The translations under genes and the position numbers were made by a program. The notes under the pieces were generated by a model. The model had not been told where the DNA came from. It did no database searches and saw nothing but the letters and a program-made list of their open reading frames with translations. From Acidobacteria bacterium UBA2994 (GTDB lineage: Bacteria; Acidobacteriota; Vicinamibacteria; Vicinamibacterales; UBA8438), in the NCBI GenBank assembly GCA_002346545.1, contig DEAA01000078.1, forward strand, positions 1 to 7,657: a stretch of 7,657 nt of DNA, given 5' to 3'. This document shows, piece by piece, positions 1 to 6,671 of the stretch; within the stretch, counting starts at the first letter, position 1, and each line of letters begins with the position of its first letter.

Positions 1-31
1 GCAGCTAGTAGTGTATCTTGCGACGACAGCG

Positions 32-1156
32 ATGCAACGAGTCTTGATCGTCCTCGGCGGCGCCCTCCTAGCATTGACCGCCTGCAGTCCCGCCCCGTCC
101 TCGAGCGCCACCGAGACACTCCCTGCGGGTTTACCCGAGCCTGAGGACTCCGGCTCGCCCCGGTTCCGTGTCGACCCGTTCTGGGCCCGCGAGCTGCCGA
201 ACGATTGGATCCTCGGACAGGTCTCCGGCATCGACGTCGACGACCAGGACCATGTCTGGGTACTCCATCGTCCGCAGACTCTCGACGAGCGACAGCGCGG
301 CGAGGAAGGCATGTGTTGTGTGGCGGCCCCACCCGTCATTGAACTCGACCCGGACGGAAACGTCGTGGGAGCCTGGGGCGGCCCCGGGGTGGGGTACGAC
401 TGGCCGGAGAGCGAACACGGCATCCACGCCGACGACACGGGCCATATTTGGATCGGGGGCAACGGCGCCCGTGACGCGCACATCCTCAAGTTCGAGCGCG
501 ACGGAACCTTTCTGCTTCAGATTGGCGAACCAGGGGCGAGCCGCGGCAGCAACGACACCGAGAACCTGGGCAGGCCGGCGGGGATCCGGGTCGATCCGGC
601 AACGAACGAGGTCTATGTGGCCGATGGCTACGGCAACCGGCGGGTCATCGTCTTCGATGCCGACACGGGCGAGTACCGCCGGCACTGGGGTGCCTACGGC
701 GAGCCACCCGACGACGTCGAGCTACTGCCGTATGACCCTGCGGCCGAACCGATTCGCCACTATCGAAGTCCGGTGCACGATGTCGCCATCGCCGACGACG
801 GGCTCGTCTATGTGGCTGACCGGACGAACAATCGAATTCAAGTGTTCCAGAAGGACGGGACCTTCATCACCGAATCGTGGATCCATCCCGAAACCCTCGG
901 TAGCGGGAGCACCTCAGGGGTCGCACTCTCTAAGGACCCTAACCAACAGTGGCTGTTCGTGCCCGACGGGACCAACAACGTGATCTGGGTCGTCGACCGC
1001 ACCACTCTCGAAGTACGCGACAACATCGGGCGACTAGGCAAGCGCGCCGGTCAGTTCTATCGCCTCCACAACGTAGCCGTCGACTCGCGCGGCAACCTGT
1101 ACACCACCGAGGTCAATGTCGGGCAACGGTTCCAGAAATTCAACCGCCTGCCCTGA
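32..1156 (+). CDS. NHL-repeat beta-propeller lipoprotein (peptidyl-alpha-hydroxyglycine lyase-like family)
   Basis: This is an exported lipoprotein with a predicted six-bladed beta-propeller; its biochemical role is unknown. I start it at the ATG at 32, which gives a short basic N-end (MQR), a hydrophobic core and a lipobox LTAC with the lipidated Cys at residue 18 (374 residues in all). A GTG at 11 lies in the same frame, and that frame is open to the window edge, but a start there would lengthen the signal peptide without benefit. NHL-type blades, numbered from the ATG, lie near residues 63-81, 129-165, 180-220, 246-279, 296-333 and 344-370. They have the usual pattern of Asp/Gly turns followed by V-Y-V-A-D and an aromatic strand. 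Two adjacent cysteines (95-96) sit before an APPVIELD strand. The family is often annotated as amidating-lyase-like from fold similarity alone, so I do not infer lyase activity. The gene lies 27 bases before a PQQ dehydrogenase gene, suggesting joint function in the periplasm. Confidence 0.85.
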   Translation: MQRVLIVLGGALLALTACSPAPSSSATETLPAGLPEPEDSGSPRFRVDPFWARELPNDWILGQVSGIDVDDQDHVWVLHRPQTLDERQRGEEGMCCVAAPPVIELDPDGNVVGAWGGPGVGYDWPESEHGIHADDTGHIWIGGNGARDAHILKFERDGTFLLQIGEPGASRGSNDTENLGRPAGIRVDPATNEVYVADGYGNRRVIVFDADTGEYRRHWGAYGEPPDDVELLPYDPAAEPIRHYRSPVHDVAIADDGLVYVADRTNNRIQVFQKDGTFITESWIHPETLGSGSTSGVALSKDPNQQWLFVPDGTNNVIWVVDRTTLEVRDNIGRLGKRAGQFYRLHNVAVDSRGNLYTTEVNVGQRFQKFNRLP

Positions 1157-1183
1157 TTGAGCCTGCAGATGCATTACCAATAG

Positions 1184-3232
1184 ATGACATCAAGACCTTC
1201 GCGATGTATCGCACCGCTCCTCGCCGTCACGCTATTCTCTGGCTCGGCGCTAGCCCAGCAGGGCGCCGGCGACGAATGGCGCAGTCACTCGGCCGACAAC
1301 GGCGCCACCAAGTACTCGTCTCTTGACCAGATCACGGCAGATAACTTTGAAGACCTCCAAATCGCCTGGCGATGGGACACCGCCGACACTCATCTAAGTT
1401 GGCCCACGCCAGGTGGCCCATCCCTACTCCCCGCTGAAACGGTTTTCGATTTTCTGGAAGCGGAGAACCCCGATCGATGGGCCGACTGGGACGGGATCAA
1501 CCGGTCGCGCTCCCAACCTTCGATTCGCGCGCTCGTCGCCACTCCGCTGATGGTCGACGGTGTCCTGTATGTGACCACCGCCCTCTACCGGGGTGCAGCG
1601 ATTGACGCGCGCACTGGCCGGACGCTCTGGGTGCACGACCCACGCGCCTACGAGTCAGGCTCGCCCCCGCCGCTCCCCTGGCGACACCGCGGCCCCGCCT
1701 ACTGGGAATCAGGCGACGAGGCCCGCCTCTTCTGGGGCACCGGCGACGGCTATCTCGTCGCGGTAGACGCCGGCACCGGGGTGCCGGCGGCAGAGTTCGG
1801 GGAAGGTGGCCGTGTCGATCTGTATGACGGGCTGCCCCGGGCCACGCGAGGTCAGCTTGATGCACTAAACCTGCTTCCGCTCGGATCGCAGTCTCCGCCG
1901 ATCGTCGTGGGTGATAAGGTGATCGTCGGCTCCTCCATCAACGACCGCGCGCTCCTAAAGGAGGCGCCGCCCGGATGGGTCAGGGCCTACGACGTCCGCA
2001 CTGGGCGACACAAGTGGGACTTCCATACTGTGCCCCAAAGCGCCGACGAGTTCGGCGCCGACACCTGGCTGAACGACGCCTGGCGATATTCGGGCAACAC
2101 CAACGTCTGGTCGCTTATGAGCGCAGACGCCGACCTCGGCTACGTGTACCTCCCGATCGGCACCGCGACCAATGACTACTACGGCGGCGACCGCCTCGGC
2201 GACAACCTCTTCTCCGAGAGCCTGGTTGCGGTCGACGCCGAAACGGGCCAACGCCAGTGGCACTTCCAGATGGTGCACCACGGGCTCTGGGACTACGACC
2301 TACCGGCCGCCCCCAATCTGATGAACATCCAGGTGGACGGCCGCGACGTACGCGCGGTGGCTCAGGTCAGCAAACAGGGCTTCGTCTACACGTTCGATCG
2401 GGTCACTGGCGAGCCGATCTGGCCGATCGAGGAACGCCCGGTGGAGACCGACACCAATCTCGAAGGCGAAGTGGTATCGCCGAGCCAGCCGTTTCCCACT
2501 CGCCCGGCGGCCTTCGAATATCAGGGCACCGCCATCGACGACCTGATCGACTTTACCCCCGAGATCCGTCAGCTGGCGATCGACGCCGTCGACGGCTTCC
2601 GCCTGGGCCCCCTATTTACGCCACAGATGCTCGCCGGCACCGTGATGCGCCCCTCGGTCGGTGGCGGGGCCAACTGGTCTGGCGCAGCTGCCGATCCCGA
2701 GACTGGCCTGCTGTATATCCCGTCGGTCAACGCCCACTCCACGATCGGCCTCAGCCCGCCCGGCCCGGGTGAGGAACAAGCGACGTTGCGCTACCTCCGT
2801 CGGTCACTGAGCGCCGGCCCCGTCATGCCACGAGGGCTGCCGCTGTGGAAACCGCCGTATTCGCGGATGACGGCCATCGACATGAACTCCGGGGAGCACG
2901 CCTGGATGACGCCACTCGGGAACGGTGACCGTATCAGGAATCACCCGCTACTACGTGACCTAGGCCTTCCGCCACTCGGCGGCGATTGGGGGCGTACCGG
3001 CCCCCTGCTCACCCGCACACTGCTTATCCAGGCGCTCGTCGCGGGGGGTACCGAGGGAGGCCCTCGCCTGGTCGCCTACGACAAGGCCACGGGTACGGAG
3101 GTCGGAACGCTCGACCTTCCAAGCAGCGTGCTGGGTGCACCGATGACCTACCGGCTCGGCGACACCCAGTATCTCGCCATGACCCTCGGGGGTCAGGTGC
3201 CAGGCTTGATCGCGCTGCACCTTCCGCAGTAG
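1184..3232 (+). CDS. Exported PQQ-dependent dehydrogenase, glucose-dehydrogenase type
   Basis: This is a predicted periplasmic quinoprotein that oxidises an alcohol, sugar or related hydroxyl compound with pyrroloquinoline quinone; the substrate is unknown. It has 682 residues. A signal peptide (residues 1-24, core APLLAVTLFSGSALA) is followed by the typical opening W-R-S-H-S-A-D-N-G-A-T-K-Y-S. PQQ-type propeller repeats run through the rest, each with a D-x-x-T-G turn and an aromatic strand (for example 141-150, 195-200, 270-280, 351-361, 405-413 and 632-638). The segment HHGLWDYDLP (365-374) matches the active-site strand of membrane glucose dehydrogenase. Asp370 and Lys397 are 27 residues apart, the spacing I recall for the catalytic Asp466 and Lys493 of E. 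coli Gcd. It lacks Gcd's N-terminal membrane segments and has no CxxCH heme motif; the only Cys is in the signal peptide. Electrons must therefore pass to a separate acceptor. The start is the only Met ahead of the signal peptide; no strong Shine-Dalgarno is visible. Confidence 0.88.
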   Translation: MTSRPSRCIAPLLAVTLFSGSALAQQGAGDEWRSHSADNGATKYSSLDQITADNFEDLQIAWRWDTADTHLSWPTPGGPSLLPAETVFDFLEAENPDRWADWDGINRSRSQPSIRALVATPLMVDGVLYVTTALYRGAAIDARTGRTLWVHDPRAYESGSPPPLPWRHRGPAYWESGDEARLFWGTGDGYLVAVDAGTGVPAAEFGEGGRVDLYDGLPRATRGQLDALNLLPLGSQSPPIVVGDKVIVGSSINDRALLKEAPPGWVRAYDVRTGRHKWDFHTVPQSADEFGADTWLNDAWRYSGNTNVWSLMSADADLGYVYLPIGTATNDYYGGDRLGDNLFSESLVAVDAETGQRQWHFQMVHHGLWDYDLPAAPNLMNIQVDGRDVRAVAQVSKQGFVYTFDRVTGEPIWPIEERPVETDTNLEGEVVSPSQPFPTRPAAFEYQGTAIDDLIDFTPEIRQLAIDAVDGFRLGPLFTPQMLAGTVMRPSVGGGANWSGAAADPETGLLYIPSVNAHSTIGLSPPGPGEEQATLRYLRRSLSAGPVMPRGLPLWKPPYSRMTAIDMNSGEHAWMTPLGNGDRIRNHPLLRDLGLPPLGGDWGRTGPLLTRTLLIQALVAGGTEGGPRLVAYDKATGTEVGTLDLPSSVLGAPMTYRLGDTQYLAMTLGGQVPGLIALHLPQ

Positions 3233-3242
3233 CGTCGCACAG

Positions 3243-4367
3243 ATGTCACTGCACTTCACCGAGCGTCAATCCCGCACAATCGCGGCCGCCATCACCACGC
3301 TGTCAGCGCTGGTGATTCTCGTGGTCGTCGGCTTGCTCGCTTGGCTGGCCGCTTCGTTCCTGCGCGCCTTTTCCGGCGTCTTTCTGCCGCTGACGGTCGG
3401 CGCGGTGGCGGCAGTGGTCTCCCGGCCGTACTACGAGTGGCTTCGGAACTCGGCCAGGCTCGGGATGACCCTCGCCGTGGTGGCCGTGTTCCTGTCGGCG
3501 TTGATCCCCCTCGGGCTGTTCGGATGGTTTTTCGGGCGGATCGTGCTTGACCAGCTCGTCGGCCTTATCGCCCAAGCACCGGCGTGGTGGGACGCGGTCG
3601 AGGCCTGGCTCGAAGACCAGACCCCTCGGGCGACGGCGTTGCTAGACGGTCCCGGCAGACAACAGGTCGGCGAACTCATCGCCTCGCAGCAGGAAGCGCT
3701 CCTGGGTTGGCTCCAATCGCTGGGTAATCAGGTCGTAGCGGCCAGTCTCGGTTTCGCCCGTGGGATCGGCACCCTGCTCTCGTGGGTAATCACCCCCGTG
3801 TACTTCGCCTATTTCCTCACTACCGCGGGCATCAGGTTCGATACCGAAAAGGTTCTGCCGTTCCTCAAGCCAGACACGCGGAACGACGTCAAGTATCTGG
3901 TGCTGGAGTTCATCGAAATCGTGGTGGTCTTCTTCCGAGGCCAGATGCTGATCGCGTTTCTACAGGGCATCCTCTATGCCGTCGGGTTCACAGCGATCGG
4001 ACTCCGCTACGGCTTCGTGATCGGCCTAGTGTTGGGCCTGCTCAATGTGATCCCGTATCTGGGCAGCATTGTCGGCCTGGCAATTGCCATCCCGCTGGCG
4101 CTCGTCCAGCCCGACGGCGGCCTCACGCTGATCGGGCTCACACTGGTGGTGTTCATCGTTGTCCAACAGGTCGAAGGGTGGTACCTAACGCCAAAGATCA
4201 TGGGTAATCGCACCGGCCTCCACTTCATGGCGATTATCGTCGCCATCTTCTTCTGGGGCACCGCTCTGGGCGGCATCCCCGGGATGATTCTCGCGATCCC
4301 ACTCACCGCCTTCCTGGCATCACTGTGGCGCCTGGCCCGCCAGAAGTGGATTGCCGAAATTCTTTGA
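3243..4367 (+). CDS. AI-2E/PerM family membrane transporter
   Basis: This is a 374-residue polytopic inner-membrane protein of the AI-2E transporter family (formerly UPF0118, PF01594). Members have been linked to autoinducer-2 export, permease function or Na+/H+ antiport, so the substrate here cannot be stated. Hydrophobic segments lie near residues 14-40, 43-60, 74-100, 170-193, 235-255, 257-287, 293-312 and 326-358. Between the third and fourth is the usual long polar stretch (about 105-165). The conserved family block is present: RGQMLIAF (232-239), then G-L-L-N-V-I-P-Y-L-G (265-274), then E-G-W-Y-L-T-P-K-I-M-G (311-321). Length and order fit a complete protein. It starts 10 bases after the PQQ dehydrogenase stop with no clear Shine-Dalgarno, which suggests coupled translation in the same operon. 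Whether it serves that enzyme or is a positional passenger is unknown. Confidence 0.88.
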   Translation: MSLHFTERQSRTIAAAITTLSALVILVVVGLLAWLAASFLRAFSGVFLPLTVGAVAAVVSRPYYEWLRNSARLGMTLAVVAVFLSALIPLGLFGWFFGRIVLDQLVGLIAQAPAWWDAVEAWLEDQTPRATALLDGPGRQQVGELIASQQEALLGWLQSLGNQVVAASLGFARGIGTLLSWVITPVYFAYFLTTAGIRFDTEKVLPFLKPDTRNDVKYLVLEFIEIVVVFFRGQMLIAFLQGILYAVGFTAIGLRYGFVIGLVLGLLNVIPYLGSIVGLAIAIPLALVQPDGGLTLIGLTLVVFIVVQQVEGWYLTPKIMGNRTGLHFMAIIVAIFFWGTALGGIPGMILAIPLTAFLASLWRLARQKWIAEIL

Positions 4368-4382
4368 CCCCATGCCTCCACC

Positions 4383-4438
4383 CCACTCGTCTACGCACAT
4401 GAGTGGTACCGCGCTAATGCTAGGCGGCGGCATTGCGC
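4383..4438 (+). terminator. Two tandem hairpins after the AI-2E-family gene
   Basis: The first hairpin has perfect 6-base arms, CCACTC (4383-4388) and GAGTGG (4401-4406), with a 12-base loop. The second pairs GCGC-T-AATGC (4411-4420) with GCATTGCGC (4430-4438), giving 9 pairs with one bulged T and a 9-base loop. They begin 16 bases after the stop codon at 4365-4367, where a transcript end is expected. No run of T follows either stem, so they are not classical intrinsic terminators. They may instead stabilise the 3' end of the mRNA, or may be chance in GC-rich DNA. Confidence 0.3.
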
Positions 4439-4527
4439 AAAGACCGCTCGCTCTCTCCATATCCAGACTCCGGCCGGCCTGGCGTATCCGATATTGGCGG
4501 GTCTCAGACCGAAGGACGTAACGTCAC

Positions 4528-4544
4528 CCGGACCAACGGTCCGG
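4528..4544. repeat. Perfect 7-base inverted repeat with 3-base loop
   Basis: CCGGACC (4528-4534) and GGTCCGG (4538-4544) are exact reverse complements separated by AAC, which would form a compact GC-rich hairpin. Two bases before it ends a near-palindrome, GACGTAACGTC (4515-4525). No T-tract follows on either strand. Its role is unknown; it could be an RNA hairpin or a protein-binding dyad. Confidence 0.4.
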
Positions 4545-4880
4545 ACGGCGAACTCGTCTGGGCCTGCGCCGATAGCACAACCGGCGAGCCTCACTATGAG
4601 GTGCCCTCAGGCAAGGAGCTATGTGCCCGGGGCGTCTTGTGGGAGGTGCAGGGCGAGGCGAGCACCCACGGCCCAAATCCAAATAATGAACACCACACGT
4701 CACGGCGTAACCCTCCTACTCGGTGTAGGCCGTGTCTCGTCGCTCAACGCGGACGGGTAGGCATCAGGTCTAACTTCGTTCTGCGCCTGGCCCCGAATCT
4801 CGGTTAACGGTTAGCTCGAGCTGAGGTCCCCGGGATGCGCACAGCTATCATCAGCATCTACGGAGCGAGTTGCCAACCGG

Positions 4881-4905
4881 GCTGTGGCCCTCTGCTCTCC
4901 ACAGC
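4881..4905 (-). terminator. Inverted repeat downstream of the carboxyltransferase gene
   Basis: GCTGTGG (4881-4887) and CCACAGC (4899-4905) are exact reverse complements around an 11-base loop. On the minus strand the stem begins 25 bases after the carboxyltransferase stop codon at 4931-4933, a suitable place for transcript termination or 3'-end protection. No T-rich run follows on the minus strand, so the terminator call is weak. Confidence 0.3.
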
Positions 4906-4930
4906 GCACACCTAGCGCGCCAGCCGACCG

Positions 4931-6664
4931 TTAGCCTCGGATCATCCGCGGCAGGAGCATGTGGTGACGGGGACAGATGGACGCCGGGTGTTGATACGCC
5001 GCCCCGGTAAAGGCCTGGAGATAGCGACGCAGCTCGGGCAATGGCACCACCTCGTCTACGAAGCCGTGCTGGGCGCAGTAGGCGGGCCGTGACGTCTGAT
5101 CGTAGTGCTCGACAAGCTGGTTCATCTTGTCAATAACCGGCTCGAGCGACCGACCCGCCGCCTGCTCCTTCGCGGCCCGCCTGGAGTAGGTGGCCACCGC
5201 GGCCGTCTCGCCGTGCATCACCTCGATTCGCGTCGCCGCCGTGCCCAGTGTGAACGCGTTGTGCCGGTTGGCGGTTGGCCCCCCCATGACGTAGTGCGCT
5301 GCAGCGGTGCCCTTTCGCAGCACGACTAGCATCATCGGCACGCCCGTCTGCTGGATCGAGTAGATCACGGCCTGCCCAAGTCCCAGCACCTCGGCCCGCT
5401 CAGCAGCCTCGCCCACATCGATGCCCGACGTGTCCTGGAACCACACGATCGGCAACCGGTCACGCCCGCACAGCGTGACGAACTCATTCATCTTGATGAG
5501 CCCCTGCCGATACAGCTTGCCACCGATGCCGGGATAGTCGCCGTACTCCGGATAGTCCTTGCCGAGATAGCCTTGGCGGTTCCCGATGCAGCCGACTAGC
5601 CGACCGTCTACCTTGCAGACCCCAGCAAACACTTCTGGCCCATAGTCCGGCCGGAATTCAAGACGCTCGCTTCCGTCTACCAGACGCGCCAGCACTTCGT
5701 CGAAATCGTAGACCTCTTTTTGGTGAGCTGGCAGCAGGTGATACAAATCCTCGGGCGGGAAAGCGGGCGGACGGGCCTCTGCAGCCCGAAAGAACTCCTC
5801 GCCGTAGGCCGGCACCGCACGCATGTACTCCTTCAGCCCGTCCAGGACCCCCGTTTCTTCCTCGTAGACCCGGGTAAAAAACCCAGTGCCATCATGGTGA
5901 GTGGAGACGTCGCCTGGCGGACGCGCCGTGAAGTCCTTCATCTTAGCGATCAGGTCCTCGACCATCGCCGCATCGAATCCGCCTTTGGGAGCCATGCCAG
6001 ACACAATGCCAACCCCGCCGACGGCCATGTTGGCATCCTTGTGCGCCAGCAGAACCGTGGGACTGATCGACTGGTACCCGCCCCCGGCGGGATTCGTGCC
6101 ATAGATGCCGGCGAGCACCGGAATCCCAGCCTGTTCTAACTCGGCGTGGCGAAAGAACGGCGTTCCGGCGCCACGCCGGTTGGCGTAAAACTTCTCCTGC
6201 TCTGGCAGCTTCGCGCCGCTGCAGTTCACCAGCCAGACAAGCGGAATATTCAGTCGAGCCGCCAGATCAGTCGCCCGGAGAATATTCTCCGACTGGCCCG
6301 GCAGCCAGGCCCCGGCGATGACCTTGTTGTCAAATCCGATGATGACGGCCCAGCGGCCTTCAATCCGACCGAGCCCATCGACGACATTGGTCGTCCCCTT
6401 GGTGTTCTCTTCAGGATTATAGAGAGTGTGTAGCGGATGCCAGGTGCCCTCGTCGACCAGATACTCGAGCCGCTGATAGACGGTCATCCACCCGCGCTGG
6501 TTAATCTTCTCGGTCGAGAACCCGGCCTCTTCAACCGCCTGAGTCGCCTCGGCGATCTCGGCCTCGACCCCCTGCAGCGCCTCGGCGCTCGCGACCGTTC
6601 GCTTCTTCCGGCCAGGCTTGAGCGCCTTGCCGAACGCGTCCATCCGTTCGAAGTAGGGTTTCAT
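4931..6664 (-). CDS. gcdA: Carboxyltransferase resembling glutaconyl-CoA decarboxylase alpha subunit
   Basis: This cytoplasmic enzyme of the acyl-CoA carboxyltransferase fold (PF01039) is predicted to move CO2 between an acyl-CoA and a biotin carrier. It has 577 residues, close to Acidaminococcus GcdA (about 587) and longer than typical propionyl-CoA carboxylase beta chains (about 510-540). As I recall that GcdA sequence, the resemblance runs end to end: an N-terminal helical extension (1-60), the GAWLPGQ-x-EN-x-LRA segment (118-131), the glycine-rich GIYGTNPAGGGY loop (186-197), N-E-F-V-T-L-C-x-R-D-R-L-P-I-V-W (393-408), DTSGIDVG (411-418), the RKGTAAAHYVMGGP loop (450-463) and the C-terminal S-I-C-P-x-H (562-567). 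The glycine loops form oxyanion holes in this fold. The ATG lies 7 bases after the stop of the upstream acyl-CoA dehydrogenase, which implies coupled translation and a shared pathway. No biotin carrier or membrane decarboxylase subunit is in the window. The alternative is the beta subunit of an ordinary acyl-CoA carboxylase. Confidence 0.85.
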   Translation of the reverse strand: MKPYFERMDAFGKALKPGRKKRTVASAEALQGVEAEIAEATQAVEEAGFSTEKINQRGWMTVYQRLEYLVDEGTWHPLHTLYNPEENTKGTTNVVDGLGRIEGRWAVIIGFDNKVIAGAWLPGQSENILRATDLAARLNIPLVWLVNCSGAKLPEQEKFYANRRGAGTPFFRHAELEQAGIPVLAGIYGTNPAGGGYQSISPTVLLAHKDANMAVGGVGIVSGMAPKGGFDAAMVEDLIAKMKDFTARPPGDVSTHHDGTGFFTRVYEEETGVLDGLKEYMRAVPAYGEEFFRAAEARPPAFPPEDLYHLLPAHQKEVYDFDEVLARLVDGSERLEFRPDYGPEVFAGVCKVDGRLVGCIGNRQGYLGKDYPEYGDYPGIGGKLYRQGLIKMNEFVTLCGRDRLPIVWFQDTSGIDVGEAAERAEVLGLGQAVIYSIQQTGVPMMLVVLRKGTAAAHYVMGGPTANRHNAFTLGTAATRIEVMHGETAAVATYSRRAAKEQAAGRSLEPVIDKMNQLVEHYDQTSRPAYCAQHGFVDEVVPLPELRRYLQAFTGAAYQHPASICPRHHMLLPRMIRG

Positions 6665-6671
6665 GCTGGCA

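Larger units (their letters stand above)
4368..4930. other. Intergenic region between convergent operons
   Basis: This 563-base gap separates genes that point towards each other, so both transcripts should end here and no promoter is expected. It contains four inverted repeats (listed separately where clear), a 10-base palindrome AGCTCGAGCT at 4813-4822 and a near-palindrome GACGTAACGTC at 4515-4525. An open frame beginning with TTG runs 4433-4807. Its middle (about 4520-4680) has GC-rich third codon positions and a plausible peptide (for example GELVWACADSTTGEP), but its tail is Arg-rich and its start is poor. I could not recognise it and do not call it a gene. No tRNA or other known RNA was recognised. 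Confidence 0.6.

Noticed and set aside
131..685. Antisense open frame of 184 residues
   Set aside because: Mirror of codon bias in the NHL gene; no recognisable motif and no start context.
168..983. Long open frame (271 residues) overlapping the NHL lipoprotein in another frame
   Set aside because: Ser/Thr/Arg-rich translation with no domain pattern. It is explained by high GC in the frame of the real gene, which has clear propeller repeats and a lipobox.
1497..1865. Antisense frame, very rich in Arg, within the PQQ dehydrogenase
   Set aside because: Low-complexity Arg/Pro/Gly composition typical of a non-coding frame in GC-rich DNA.
2257..2772. Open frame of 171 residues inside the PQQ dehydrogenase gene
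   Set aside because: Arg/Pro-rich shadow of a gene whose own frame carries the signal peptide, catalytic strand and repeats.
4686..4760. Short ATG frame of 24 codons in the intergenic gap, considered as a leader peptide
   Set aside because: No ribosome binding site is evident and no gene follows on this strand, so a leader role has no target.
5720..6139. Plus-strand frame opposite the GcdA-like gene
   Set aside because: The minus-strand frame matches a known family over its full length; the plus-strand translation shows no family features.
4931..6664. Simple label of propionyl-CoA carboxylase beta chain
   Set aside because: The length, the N-terminal extension and the C-terminal S-I-C-P-x-H segment fit GcdA better, as does the dehydrogenase partner. 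The label remains a fallback if sequence trees disagree.
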